64,000 nucleotides of DNA from JAOTZA01 sp965224065 (GCA_965224065.1 CBDCYF010000005.1:3038001-3102000); one strand, 5' to 3'. Numbered from the stretch's first letter, positions 1 through 11,110 are shown. Notes: generated from the letters alone by a model not told the origin. Translations and numbers: made by a program.

Positions 1-948
1 TCGTTGATCCACGAAGACATGAAGAAGTTCTTCGAGGGCTACGCCATCACCGCGCATCCGATGGCGATCTTGTCTTCGATGGTGTCGGTCCTGTCGTCGT
101 ACTACCCCGCGGCGCAGAGCGAAGAAGACGTCGACATGAACATCATCCGGCTGCTGGCCAAGGCCAAGACCATCGCGGCTTTTTCGTACAAGAAGTCGAT
201 CGGTCAGCCGTTTGTCTACCCGCTCAACCACCTCTCCTATACCCAGAACTTTCTCAACATGATGTTCGCGGTGCCAGCCGAGCCCTACGAGGTTCCCGAA
301 GTGCTGGACGATGCCCTGAACCTCCTGCTCATCCTGCATGCCGACCACGAGCAGAACTGCTCGACTTCGACCGTGCGCATGGTGGGCTCGAGCGAGGCCA
401 ATCTGTTCGCCTCGATCTCGGCCGGGATCAACGCTCTGTGGGGTCCGCTGCACGGCGGCGCCAACCAGAAGGTCATCGAGATGCTCCAGCGCATCCAGGA
501 CGACGGCGGCAACTACAAGAAATACGTCAATCTGGCCAAGGACAAGACCTCGAGCTTTCGCCTGATGGGGTTTGGCCACCGGGTCTATAAGAACTACGAC
601 CCGCGGGCAAAGATCCTCAAGACCGCCGCCGACCGCGTCCTCGAAGAGTTGGGGGTCGACGATCCGCTGCTCGACATCGCCAAACGCCTGGAAGAAGTGG
701 CGCTCGAAGACGACTACTTTGTCTCCCGCCGGCTCTACCCCAACGTGGACTTCTACAGCGGCATCATCTACCGCGCCATGGGGATCCCGACCAACATGTT
801 CACGGTGATGTTCGCCCTCGGGCGCCTGCCCGGCTGGATCGCGCACTGGAAGGAGATGCGCGAGGATCCGTCGTCCCGCATCCACCGTCCGCGTCAGATC
901 TACAACGGCAAGACCGCGCGCGAGGTCAAGCCGATGGGCGAGCGGTAG
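1..948 (+). CDS. gltA: Citrate synthase, C-terminal part (5' end outside window)
   Basis: Condenses acetyl-CoA and oxaloacetate to citrate, the first step of the TCA cycle, in the cytoplasm. The reading frame is open at base 1, so only the last 315 residues are visible; type II citrate synthases are about 430 residues long, so roughly 115 N-terminal residues are missing. The visible part has the family motifs in order: the HADHEQNCSTSTVRMVGS segment with a catalytic-site histidine, GPLHGGANQ, the catalytic histidine region GFGHRVYKNYDPRAK, and the catalytic aspartate region YPNVDFYSGIIYRAMGIP. It converges on the minus-strand gene at 1092, with a hairpin in between. Identification is secure; the true start cannot be seen. 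Confidence 0.96.
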   Translation, partial: SLIHEDMKKFFEGYAITAHPMAILSSMVSVLSSYYPAAQSEEDVDMNIIRLLAKAKTIAAFSYKKSIGQPFVYPLNHLSYTQNFLNMMFAVPAEPYEVPEVLDDALNLLLILHADHEQNCSTSTVRMVGSSEANLFASISAGINALWGPLHGGANQKVIEMLQRIQDDGGNYKKYVNLAKDKTSSFRLMGFGHRVYKNYDPRAKILKTAADRVLEELGVDDPLLDIAKRLEEVALEDDYFVSRRLYPNVDFYSGIIYRAMGIPTNMFTVMFALGRLPGWIAHWKEMREDPSSRIHRPRQIYNGKTAREVKPMGER

Positions 949-1023
949 AGGCGGCCGGGCCGGGGTCCCTTCATGAAGCGGCCGCCGTCCATGGCGGCCG
1001 AACGATGGTCGTAACGTCCAAAA

Positions 1024-1045
1024 CGGCTGGCAGAGGCGCCAGCCG
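1024..1045. terminator. Stem-loop between convergent genes
   Basis: An 8-bp perfect stem, CGGCTGGC/GCCAGCCG, closes a 6-nt loop (AGAGGC) in the 143-bp gap between the citrate synthase stop and the convergent membrane-protein gene. There is no clear T-run on either side, so it is a terminator-like hairpin by position rather than a classic intrinsic terminator. A second hairpin, GCGGCCGCC...GGCGGCCG, lies just upstream at about 975-999 and recurs at about 11219-11243. Confidence 0.4.
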
Positions 1046-1091
1046 CTTCAACCTCCGGTTGGCTACTAATCGCCCCACTTCAGCCGGCGAG

Positions 1092-1445
1092 TCAGTCCTT
1101 GTCGCGGCTCAGCCAGTCGTGGACCTTGTGCTGGAAGCGGTCGACCTTCTCCCAGGCCCACGGCCAGCGCTTGAGTAGCCTTCTGAGCAACCGATAGACG
1201 GTCTCGCTGGCGACCGAGAGCACCGCCGCGCCGACAAAGATGGTGAGAACGCCCTGGATTCCGGGGAGCGCGAGCCCGGCGACGCCCACCAGCACCAGGC
1301 TCCAGCCGACCACAAACAGCAGGATCCGCGTGGTGAGCGAGAGGTTGGCCCGCTTGAGGCGGGCGCGGATACGTTCTTTGCGAGGAGGCTTGCCGTGCTC
1401 GGGCGGGTCGGACTCGCCTTGCGGCGTGTCCGGGGGGGTGGTCAC
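1092..1445 (-). CDS. Small PGPGW-like membrane protein
   Basis: A 117-residue protein with two adjacent hydrophobic segments at about residues 28-70. The stretch LVGVAGLALPGIQGVLTIF, followed by a basic tail (RLLRRLLKRW), resembles the PGPGW putative transmembrane family, in which a proline-glycine turn separates two helices. The N-terminus is polar and charged. The start chosen is the GTG at 1445, whose GTGA overlaps the stop codon of the glutamate dehydrogenase gene, so the two are probably co-translated. The open frame extends further upstream inside that gene, but that part reads as an out-of-frame shadow. Function unknown; family assignment is by eye only. Confidence 0.6.
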   Translation of the reverse strand: MTTPPDTPQGESDPPEHGKPPRKERIRARLKRANLSLTTRILLFVVGWSLVLVGVAGLALPGIQGVLTIFVGAAVLSVASETVYRLLRRLLKRWPWAWEKVDRFQHKVHDWLSRDKD

Positions 1446-2701
1446 TCGAGTCCTCTCATGCTCTCGGCGCGGGCTACGCGATCGATGGCGATCATAAAGG
1501 CCGCCTGCCGCAGAGTGACGTCCTTCTCGCGATGGAGCGCATAGATCGTGTCCCATGAGGCCTTGAGCTTTTTGCGCAGCTCATCGTCGACCCGGTCGGC
1601 GTCCCAGAAGAACGATTGCAGGTTCTGCACCCACTCGAAATACGAGACGGTGACGCCGCCGGCGTTGGCGAGGATATCGGGCGCGACGACGATACCCCTC
1701 TCGCGGAACACCTCGTCGGCGCGCGGTGTCGTGGGGGCGTTGGCCGCCTCGACGACGAACCGCGCGTTGACCTCGCGGGCGGTGTCCTCGTGGAGCACGC
1801 CGCCGAGCGCCGCCGGGATCAGGAAATCGCAGGGCAGCGCCAGGAGCTCCTCGTTGGTGACCTTTTTGCCTTGCGGGAACTCCAGCAGATGCTTGCTCTT
1901 GACGTGCTCCGAGAGCGCCGGGATGTCGAGCCCGTCCGGGTCATAGAGCCCGCCCTTGCTGCCGGAGACGGCCAGCACCTTGCCGCCGGTCTGGTGAAAA
2001 AACTGCGCCGCCCAGCGGCCGGCGTTGCCAAAGCCCTGGATGACGCAAGTGGCCTGCCCCGGATCGACCCCAAAGGCGCGGCCGACTTCTTCCAGTATCA
2101 AAAAGGTGCTGCGACCGGTGGCCGAGTCCCGGCCGACCGAACCGCCCAGCTCGATCGGCTTGCCGGTGACACAAGCCGGGCTGTAGCCGCTCTTGCGGCC
2201 ATAGGCATCCATGATCCAGGCCATGGTCTGGGCGTCGGTGCCCACGTCGGGGGCCGGGATGTCGCGATGGGCTCCGAGGATGATCGAGATGCGCCCGATG
2301 AATTTGCGGGTCAGGCGCTCTTTCTCGGCGACCGAGAGCTTCCAGTGAGCGCAGTTGACGCCACCCTTGCCACCGCCAAAGGGAACCTGGAGCAGCGCCG
2401 TCTTCCAAGTCATCAACGCCGCCAGCGCCCGCACCTCGTTGAGATCGACCTCCGGGTGGAAGCGCAGCCCACCCTTGAACGGCCCTCGGGCGCCGTTGTG
2501 CTGGACGCGGTAACCGAGAAAGACGTGGGTCGTGCCGTTGTCGAGACGGATCGGCACCGACACCTGGATTTCCCGAAACGGCCTTTTGAGCAGGGTGCAC
2601 ATCTGCTCGTCGAGCCCCATGGCGTCGGCGGCCAAATCGAATTGTTGATTGGCGATCTCGAAATCCGTGGTCTTTTGACGTGGGGCGGCGGTCACAACCA
2701 T
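1442..2701 (-). CDS. gdhA: Glu/Leu/Phe/Val-type dehydrogenase (glutamate dehydrogenase)
   Basis: NAD(P)-dependent oxidative deamination of glutamate to 2-oxoglutarate, or the reverse, linking nitrogen assimilation to the TCA cycle next door. The protein is 419 residues, the usual size. Visible motifs: GPFKGGLRFHP and the substrate-site lysine region LLQVPFGGGKGGV in the N-terminal domain, DIPAPDVGTDAQTMAW, and the Rossmann glycine motif GFGNAGRWAA. The ATG at 2701 is preferred because GGAGAGG lies 12 nt upstream and homologous sequence begins shortly after (DFEIANQQFD). The frame is open 36 codons further upstream, in low-complexity sequence without a better ribosome site. Cofactor preference cannot be read safely. 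Confidence 0.93.
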   Translation of the reverse strand: MVVTAAPRQKTTDFEIANQQFDLAADAMGLDEQMCTLLKRPFREIQVSVPIRLDNGTTHVFLGYRVQHNGARGPFKGGLRFHPEVDLNEVRALAALMTWKTALLQVPFGGGKGGVNCAHWKLSVAEKERLTRKFIGRISIILGAHRDIPAPDVGTDAQTMAWIMDAYGRKSGYSPACVTGKPIELGGSVGRDSATGRSTFLILEEVGRAFGVDPGQATCVIQGFGNAGRWAAQFFHQTGGKVLAVSGSKGGLYDPDGLDIPALSEHVKSKHLLEFPQGKKVTNEELLALPCDFLIPAALGGVLHEDTAREVNARFVVEAANAPTTPRADEVFRERGIVVAPDILANAGGVTVSYFEWVQNLQSFFWDADRVDDELRKKLKASWDTIYALHREKDVTLRQAAFMIAIDRVARAESMRGLE

Positions 2702-2866
2702 AGGTATTGGAACCTCTCCGATCGTCGTCGATGGGGCTGGGGGTGTCGGCGGATGGGATTTTGTGGTTGGTTTCCGGACCTGCCGACCAAAGTCCTCAAC
2801 GGGAAACACGAACAGTCTAACACAGGGACGACGACCTTCAGGAGGGCCGGCCTACCCGCTCGCGTA

Positions 2867-2896
2867 TTGACAATTCGGACCACAGCGGTCCACAAT
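2867..2896 (+). promoter_or_regulatory. Possible promoter with operator-like palindrome
   Basis: TTGACA (2867-2872) and CACAAT (2891-2896) are separated by 18 bp in the divergent gap before the ABC-importer genes. The spacer holds an inverted repeat, GGACC-acagc-GGTCC (2877-2891), touching the -10 element, where a repressor could bind. No Fur-like box was seen. The -10 match is weak, so this is a candidate only. Confidence 0.35.
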
Positions 2897-2934
2897 CCGC
2901 GCGTTTGTCGCTCCCCACCTCGATTTCTCCGAAC

Positions 2935-4038
2935 ATGCCCAGCCGAGCCGCCCTGAGAACCGCTGTGTGTCCTTGGAAGGGGGTCCCGCGGCCGGGGTGG
3001 GCCGGCACCCTGATCGCCGCCCTGGTCTTGACGCTCGCCGGTTGTGGTGGAGGAGCCGGCCCAAAGGGCGGCTCGGGGCCGGCGGCGGACGCCGAGGCGT
3101 CAAGCGGCTCCACGGGCGAGCCCCTGCTGGTCTACTCGGGGCGCAACGAAGCCTTGATCGGGCCGCTGCTCGGGATCTTCACCCAGGAGACGGGGGTGGA
3201 GACCAAAGTTCGCTATGGGTCGACCACAGAGATGGCGGCGACCCTGCTCGAAGAGGGCAACCGCACACCGGCCGATGTCTTTCTGTCCCAGGACGCGGCG
3301 GCTCTTGGCGCCATCGCCGGCGCCGGGCTGTTTCGAGAGCTCGCCCCGGAGATCCTCGGCCGCGTCCCCGAGCGGTTCCGGGCGCCGGGCGGGGAGTGGA
3401 TCGGGCTCTCCGGCCGCGCGCGAGCCATCGTCTTCAATACCGCCAAGGTTCGGCCGGACGAGCTGCCACAGAGCCTCGAGGAGGTCGGGAGCTCCCGCTA
3501 TCGTGGGCGCTTTGGCGTCGCCCCGACCAACGGGTCTTTTCAAGCCCACATGGCGGTCTACCGGGCGGTGCATGGCGCCGGCGCTTTGAAGGCCCTGCTG
3601 GATGCCATGGTCGCAAACGAGCCCGGCCGTTATCCAAAAAACAGCGCCATCGTCGAGGCGGTGATCGCCGGTGAGGTCGACTGGGGGCTGGTCAACCACT
3701 ATTACCTGTGGCGCGCCCGCAAAGAGAATCCCACCGCGCCCGCCGAAAATTATTTCTTCCCCGAGGGCGAAGGCTCGGGCTTCGTCAACACCGCCGGGGC
3801 CGGTGTGCTGAGCGAGCGTCCGGAGGCCGAGAGGCTGGTTGGCTTTCTGGTCTCCGAGCGAGCGCAGCGCTACTTTGCCGAAGAGACCTTCGAGTATCCG
3901 CTGGCGGCGGGGGTCGAGCCGTCGGTCGAGCTTCCGGCGCTGGCCGGCGTTGCTTCGGCGTCGGTCGATTTTGGTGAGGTGTCGGAGGTCTTCGAGGAGA
4001 CCCTGGCCGCGATCGCGGCGAGCGGTCTCGTCCGGTAG
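2935..4038 (+). CDS. Fe(III)-type ABC transporter substrate-binding lipoprotein
   Basis: Predicted periplasmic receptor of a ferric-ion (FbpA/AfuA-like) importer. The N-terminus has a basic region, a hydrophobic stretch and the lipobox LAGC, with Cys37 as lipidation site, so it should be anchored to a membrane. The mature part opens with LLVYSGRNEALIGPLL and contains GVETKVRYGST and FNTAKV, typical of iron-binding extracellular solute-binding proteins. ATG 2935 is chosen; an in-frame TTG at 2905 is possible. It is first of three genes, followed after 10 bp by the permease and then the ATPase, which together form a complete importer. Substrate is inferred from family resemblance; thiamine or phosphonate cannot be fully excluded. 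Confidence 0.85.
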   Translation: MPSRAALRTAVCPWKGVPRPGWAGTLIAALVLTLAGCGGGAGPKGGSGPAADAEASSGSTGEPLLVYSGRNEALIGPLLGIFTQETGVETKVRYGSTTEMAATLLEEGNRTPADVFLSQDAAALGAIAGAGLFRELAPEILGRVPERFRAPGGEWIGLSGRARAIVFNTAKVRPDELPQSLEEVGSSRYRGRFGVAPTNGSFQAHMAVYRAVHGAGALKALLDAMVANEPGRYPKNSAIVEAVIAGEVDWGLVNHYYLWRARKENPTAPAENYFFPEGEGSGFVNTAGAGVLSERPEAERLVGFLVSERAQRYFAEETFEYPLAAGVEPSVELPALAGVASASVDFGEVSEVFEETLAAIAASGLVR

Positions 4039-4048
4039 GGGAGAGTCG

Positions 4049-5683
4049 GTGGGTCGAGCCAGACCGCCCGTGTGGATGGCGGTGACGGCGCTCGGCACCA
4101 CGGCCGTGGCCGTGGCGCCATTGGTCTACCTGCTCGCCCGCTCGCTCGAGGCCGGTTGGGGCGGCTTTGTCCGAGCGGCGGCCACCCCACAGGTGCTGGC
4201 GCTCTTGGGGCGCACGCTGGCGCTGGTCGCCGGCGTGGCGGTGGTGGCGACGGCGCTGGCGCTTCCCATGGCTTGGCTGGTCACTCGAACCGATCTTCCC
4301 TGGCGTCGGGGATGGACCGTGCTCGGCGCCCTGCCGCTGGTGTTTCCTTCGTATGTCGCGGCCTTTAGCATGGTGGCCGTTCTCGGACCCAACGGGCGCT
4401 TGCAGCAAGTGCTGGAGCCGTGGGGTGTCGATCGGCTTCCGGGCGTGGTCTATGGCTACAGTGGCGCCCTGCTGCTGCTGTCGCTGTTTACCTACCCGTA
4501 TCTCTATCTGCTCCTGGTGGCGGCGTTTCGCGACCTCGACCCGGCGCTCGAGGAGTCGTCCCGCAGCCTGGGGTCCGGGCGGCGCCGGACCTTTTTTCGG
4601 GTGGTCGTGCCGCAGTTGCGCCCGGCTCTCTACGCGGGGATTCTCCTGATCGCCCTCTACACCCTGTCGGATTTCGGCGGCGTCTCGATTGTCCGCTACA
4701 ACACCTTTACGCTGTCGATCTACCAGGCGTATCAGGCGTTGCTCGATCGAAGCGTCGCGGCCACGCTCGCGGTGCTGCTGGCGTCGCTGTCGTTCTTGCT
4801 TCTCTTCGCCGAGGCTCGTCTGGTCCGGCGCGTCCGCCCCCACCGCGCCGGCGCGGTGCGTCCGCCCGCATCGGTGGCGCTGGGGAAGTGGCGCTGGCCG
4901 GCGGCGGCCGGTCTGGGGCTGGTGGCCCTGCTCAACCTGGGGCTGCCGGTCTTGACCGTGGTGGTGTGGGGTGTCCACGCTTTGCTGACCGGCAACCCGC
5001 TGGGGAGCGCCGGGCTGGCGGCGCTGCATTCGTTTGGGGTGTCGGCCGCCGCGGCGGTGCTGGCGGTGGCCCTGGCGCTGCCGATCGTGATCTGGGCGGT
5101 ACGCTACCCGTCGCGGCTGGGACGCGCGGTCGAGCGGCTGGCCCACGCCGGCTTTGCGCTGCCCGGCCTGGTGCTGGCGCTTTCGTTGGTGTTTGTGGCG
5201 ATCCGGCTGGCGCGGCCGCTCTACCAGAGCCTGATTCTGCTGGTTGCCGCCTATGTGGTGCGATTTCTTCCCGAGGCCTTGGCGGCGGTGCGCGCCGCCC
5301 TGGTCGCGGTCTCGCCCCGGCTCGAGGAGGTCGCGCGCAGCCTTGGGCGGACGCCGATGGCGGTACTCTCCAGTCTGACCGTTCCCCTGATCCGGCCGGG
5401 TCTTCTGGCCGGCGCGGGGCTGGTCTTCCTGACCACGATGAAAGAGCTCCCCGCAACGTTGATCCTGAGGCCGACGGGGTTCGACACCCTGGCCACCCGA
5501 ATCTGGAGCAACGCCTCGGAGGGAATCTACTCCCAGGCGGCGCTGCCGGCCCTCCTGTTGCTGGCGGTCTCGACCTTGCCGGTCTACTGGCTGGTGATCC
5601 GTCCGGCCCTGGCCCCCCGGACGACGGGATCCGAGGGGCCCCGCGCCACGTCCGAGTCGATCGCGGTCGGGGGGGCCGAATGA
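4049..5683 (+). CDS. Two-domain ABC transporter permease (Fe(III) type)
   Basis: A 544-residue inner-membrane protein with about twelve hydrophobic segments arranged as two homologous halves, the layout of FbpB-type permeases. Each half carries an EAA-like cytoplasmic loop that contacts the ATPase: the EESSRSLGSGRRRTFFRVV region in the first half and the EEVARSLGRTPMAV region in the second. The GTG at 4049, preceded by GGGGAGAG, is preferred; ATG 4076 is the alternative. The stop codon overlaps the ATPase start as ATGA, indicating translational coupling. It would move the ligand delivered by the upstream lipoprotein across the cytoplasmic membrane. Confidence 0.9.
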   Translation: MGRARPPVWMAVTALGTTAVAVAPLVYLLARSLEAGWGGFVRAAATPQVLALLGRTLALVAGVAVVATALALPMAWLVTRTDLPWRRGWTVLGALPLVFPSYVAAFSMVAVLGPNGRLQQVLEPWGVDRLPGVVYGYSGALLLLSLFTYPYLYLLLVAAFRDLDPALEESSRSLGSGRRRTFFRVVVPQLRPALYAGILLIALYTLSDFGGVSIVRYNTFTLSIYQAYQALLDRSVAATLAVLLASLSFLLLFAEARLVRRVRPHRAGAVRPPASVALGKWRWPAAAGLGLVALLNLGLPVLTVVVWGVHALLTGNPLGSAGLAALHSFGVSAAAAVLAVALALPIVIWAVRYPSRLGRAVERLAHAGFALPGLVLALSLVFVAIRLARPLYQSLILLVAAYVVRFLPEALAAVRAALVAVSPRLEEVARSLGRTPMAVLSSLTVPLIRPGLLAGAGLVFLTTMKELPATLILRPTGFDTLATRIWSNASEGIYSQAALPALLLLAVSTLPVYWLVIRPALAPRTTGSEGPRATSESIAVGGAE

Positions 5684-6750
5684 ACGGTCCGCTTCTCGAG
5701 ATCCGGGACCTCGTCGTCCGCTACGACAACCAGACCCGCGAACCCACGGGTGGGGAAGGGGCGGTCGCGGGTGTCAGCCTCGATGTCGAGGCCGGGAGTC
5801 TGACCGCTCTCGTCGGGCCGAGCGGCTGCGGCAAGACCACACTGCTGCGGGCGGTGGCCGGGTTCGAGGTGCCGCGCGCCGGCACGGTGACGCTCGACGG
5901 CGAGACGCTGTGTGGTCCGGGCCGCTGGGTTCCTCCCGAGAAGCGCCGCGTCGGGATGGTGTTCCAGGAGGGAGCGCTGTTTCCCCATCTGGATGTCCGC
6001 GGCAACGTCGGCTACGGTCTGGCCGGCGATGTGGCCGCGGAGGACAAAATCGACCGGATTCTCGAACTGGTCGGGCTGCCGGACCTGGGGCACCGATACC
6101 CGGACGAGCTCTCGGGCGGGCAGCGTCAGCGCGTCGCCCTGGCGCGCGCGCTGGCGCCGGGTCCGCGGCTGGTGCTTTTAGACGAGCCTTTTGCCAGCCT
6201 CGACCCGGGCCTGCGGGAGCGCGTGCGCGAGGACGTCCGCGAGATTCTGGGTCGGGCCGGGGCCACCGCGGTGCTCGTGACGCACGATCGGGAGGAGGCG
6301 TTGAGCGTGGCCGATCGCCTGGCGGTCATGCACCGGGGGAAGATCCTCCAGACCGGCAGCCCGGCAGACATCTACCACCGGCCGGCAAATGTTGAGGTGG
6401 CGCAGTTTATGGGGGAGGGTCACCTGGTGGCCTGCCATGTCGAGGGTGGAAAGGTGCTGTCGCCCTTTGGCCGCGTGGCGACGGCCGCAGAGGACGGTCC
6501 GGTCTATCTGTACCTGCGACCGGAGGATCTCGGAATCCATTCCTGCGACGACCCGAACCGGGCTCACGGCCGCATCGTGGCGCGGAGATTTTTTGGCCAC
6601 GACGTGCTGGATCGGGTCCGTCTCGAGAGCGGCGAAGAGCTCCAAGTCCGTGTCCTGTCGTCGGTTACGTTGCCCGAGGGAGCGGCCGTCGAGCTCACTC
6701 TTCAGACGCAGAATTTTCGCCTCTTCGAGCGCACGGCGAACGGCTCCTGA
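5680..6750 (+). CDS. ABC transporter ATPase subunit (Fe(III) type)
   Basis: A 356-residue cytoplasmic ATPase powering the importer encoded just upstream. Motifs in order: Walker A GPSGCGKT (residues 46-53), Q-loop FQEGALFPH, signature LSGGQRQRVALARAL, Walker B RLVLLDEPFASLD and switch histidine VLVTHDREEAL. After about residue 240 comes a TOBE-like regulatory extension, as in FbpC/PotA-type ATPases. The ATG at 5680 overlaps the permease stop. A much longer open frame starts upstream in the same phase, but that portion runs through the permease gene and is not real coding sequence. Confidence 0.93.
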   Translation: MNGPLLEIRDLVVRYDNQTREPTGGEGAVAGVSLDVEAGSLTALVGPSGCGKTTLLRAVAGFEVPRAGTVTLDGETLCGPGRWVPPEKRRVGMVFQEGALFPHLDVRGNVGYGLAGDVAAEDKIDRILELVGLPDLGHRYPDELSGGQRQRVALARALAPGPRLVLLDEPFASLDPGLRERVREDVREILGRAGATAVLVTHDREEALSVADRLAVMHRGKILQTGSPADIYHRPANVEVAQFMGEGHLVACHVEGGKVLSPFGRVATAAEDGPVYLYLRPEDLGIHSCDDPNRAHGRIVARRFFGHDVLDRVRLESGEELQVRVLSSVTLPEGAAVELTLQTQNFRLFERTANGS

Positions 6751-6891
6751 AGCGTCGCCGCCGGGCGCAAAAATTGCGGCGCGAACCTTACGAACGTCAT
6801 TCAGGGACCCATGCGTAAGTGTCGATCATCATTGGAAAATTCCGCCGGTCCCGTCTCGGGCCGAGCGGGCATTTGCAAAAAGCCCATGAAA

Positions 6892-6907
6892 CCACACCAT
6901 CTTGTGG
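6892..6907 (+). promoter_or_regulatory. NrdR box 1
   Basis: The 16-mer CCACACCATCTTGTGG matches most of the conserved positions of the NrdR repressor box (consensus acaCwAtATaTwGtgt) and sits inside the perfect inverted repeat ACCACA-N6-TGTGGT. It lies just upstream of the -35 element. Its start is 32 bp, about three helical turns, from box 2, the spacing usual for paired NrdR sites. NrdR is an ATP/dATP-sensing repressor of ribonucleotide reductase operons. Confidence 0.75.
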
Positions 6908-6913
6908 TGATGC

Positions 6914-6942
6914 TTGACAGAGGGTGCTACATCTTGTATTTT
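6914..6942 (+). promoter_or_regulatory. nrdAB promoter
   Basis: A perfect -35 element, TTGACA (6914-6919), is followed after 17 bp by TATTTT (6937-6942), four of six matches to the -10 consensus. NrdR box 2 covers the spacer and the beginning of the -10 element, so repressor binding would block RNA polymerase directly. Transcription would begin near 6949. Confidence 0.65.
6924..6939 (+). promoter_or_regulatory. NrdR box 2
   Basis: The 16-mer GTGCTACATCTTGTAT closely matches the NrdR consensus, with core CTACATCTTGT. It overlaps the promoter spacer and -10 element and is phased 32 bp from box 1. Confidence 0.75.
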
Positions 6943-7104
6943 CCGCCGCGCCTGTCGACAAGCTTCCGAGAGTCCCGCACTGGCCGAGTGGATCTCAAAG
7001 CCGACCGCGCAGGAACTTCGGGGAAGAGCTCCAAAGCGTCACTTCGATAGCTGGGAGTCGAGGTCGGAGGACGGCCCCACCGATCAAAAGGAGGTCGCCG
7101 TCAC

Positions 7105-7134
7105 ATGCCGGAGGTGTGTCTAATCGAACGGTGA
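7105..7134 (+). CDS. Possible leader peptide upstream of nrdA
   Basis: A nine-codon ORF, MPEVCLIER, has the best Shine-Dalgarno sequence of the region (AAAAGGAGGT, 7086-7095) at ideal spacing from its ATG. It lies inside the predicted nrdAB leader, 85 bp before nrdA. Without a ribosome site of this quality such a short ORF would be dismissed. A role in controlling nrdA translation or transcript folding is possible but unproven. Confidence 0.4.
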   Translation: MPEVCLIER

Positions 7135-7166
7135 TCGGACCCGGAAGTCGGTCGACAGGAAACGCG

Positions 7167-7208
7167 ATGACATTGTTCCAAAAGGTGGCAACAGCGTTTG
7201 AAAGTTGA
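7167..7208 (+). CDS. Second short ORF in the nrd leader
   Basis: A 13-codon ORF, MTLFQKVATAFES, is preceded by AGGAAA and ends 11 nt before the nrdA ATG, close enough for ribosomes to be handed on. The nrdA ribosome site GAGAGG (7207-7212) begins within its stop codon. It may be a coupling ORF or chance. Confidence 0.3.
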   Translation: MTLFQKVATAFES

Positions 7209-7219
7209 GAGGTTTTGGG

Positions 7220-10102
<2,883 letters not shown>

Positions 10103-10114
10103 GAGAAGAGAGTC

Positions 10115-11110
10115 GTGGGAATCATCAACAGCTCAAAGACCGACCCCAACAAGATCCTGCCGATCACCTACCCGTGGGCGCGCGAGTACTACAAGTCGGG
10201 TGTCGCCAACAACTGGGTGCCCGAAGAGGTCTCGATGCAGAAGGACGTCGAGCAGTGGAAGTCGAAGGACGTGCTGAGCGACACCGAGCGCCGTCTGATC
10301 CTGTGGAACTTGGGGTTTTTCTCGACCGCCGAGTCCCTGACGGCCAACAACATCGTGCTGGCGGTCTACAACCACATCACCAACCCCGAGTCGCGCCAGT
10401 ACCTGTTGCGGCAGGCCTTCGAAGAGGCCATCCACACCGACACCTTCATCTATTGCTGCGACAGCCTCGGGCTCGATCCCGACGACATCTTCAACATGTA
10501 CAAGACGATCCCGTCGATCGACGAGAAAGACAGCTTTGTCGTCGACCTGACCAAGAGCGTCTTCGATCCCAACTTCGTCACCACCGGCAAGGACAACATC
10601 CAGCGGTTTGTGCGCGACCTGGTGGGCTTCTACGTCATCATGGAGGGGATCTTCTTCTACGCCGGGTTCGCCATGATGCTGGCCTTGAAGCGGCGCGGCA
10701 AGATGGTCGGGATCGGTGAGCAGTTCGAGTTCATCATGCGCGACGAGAGTCTCCACCTGGCCTTTGGTTGCGACCTGATCAACACCATCAAGACCGAGAA
10801 TCCCGAGGTCTGGGACCAGGCTTTCCAGGACGAGGTCGTGGAGCTGATCTCGCAGTCGGTGGCGCTGGAGAAGAAGTACGCCTACGACGCCTGCCCCGAG
10901 GGCCTGCTGGGTATCAACCCCGACAAGTTTGTCCAGTACGTCGACTACATCGCGGACCGGCGGCTGGAGCGCATCGGGCTGCCGAAACTCTTCGGCGCCG
11001 ACAACCCGTTCCCGTGGATGTCCCAGGCCACCGACCTGGCCAAGGAGAAGAACTTCTTCGAGACCCGCGTCACCGAGTACCAGACCGGTGGCGCGTTGAC
11101 CTGGGACTGA
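10115..11110 (+). CDS. nrdB: Ribonucleotide reductase R2 subunit, class Ic-like
   Basis: Radical-generating small subunit, 331 residues, GTG start. Metal ligands read as Glu73 (STAES), Glu104 and His107 (EEAIHTDTF), a Glu in IMEGIFFYAGF, and Glu/His of MRDESLHL. The position four residues after the first ligand histidine, which carries the stable tyrosyl radical in class Ia, is Phe111 (codon TTC at 10445-10447). Ligand-to-Phe spacing (31, 34 and 38 residues from Glu73) equals that of the Chlamydia trachomatis class Ic R2, which uses a Mn/Fe cofactor instead of a tyrosyl radical. The C-terminal peptide for R1 docking is intact. It pairs with nrdA upstream. Confidence 0.95.
   Translation: MGIINSSKTDPNKILPITYPWAREYYKSGVANNWVPEEVSMQKDVEQWKSKDVLSDTERRLILWNLGFFSTAESLTANNIVLAVYNHITNPESRQYLLRQAFEEAIHTDTFIYCCDSLGLDPDDIFNMYKTIPSIDEKDSFVVDLTKSVFDPNFVTTGKDNIQRFVRDLVGFYVIMEGIFFYAGFAMMLALKRRGKMVGIGEQFEFIMRDESLHLAFGCDLINTIKTENPEVWDQAFQDEVVELISQSVALEKKYAYDACPEGLLGINPDKFVQYVDYIADRRLERIGLPKLFGADNPFPWMSQATDLAKEKNFFETRVTEYQTGGALTWD

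Larger units (their letters stand above)
6751..7219. other. 470-bp intergenic region and nrd leader
   Basis: This gap between the ABC ATPase and nrdA holds a strong-looking promoter, two NrdR boxes and a leader of roughly 270 nt with two short ORFs, each described separately. Nothing resembling an adenosylcobalamin riboswitch was recognised, which fits the class I type of the downstream reductase. Confidence 0.6.

Noticed and set aside
1616..2956. Open frame of 446 codons on the plus strand across glutamate dehydrogenase
   Set aside because: Antisense to a secure gene, with no start context or recognisable protein.
6943..7219. Adenosylcobalamin riboswitch before ribonucleotide reductase
   Set aside because: No B12-box-like conserved sequence was seen, and the reductase is class I, not the B12-dependent class II.
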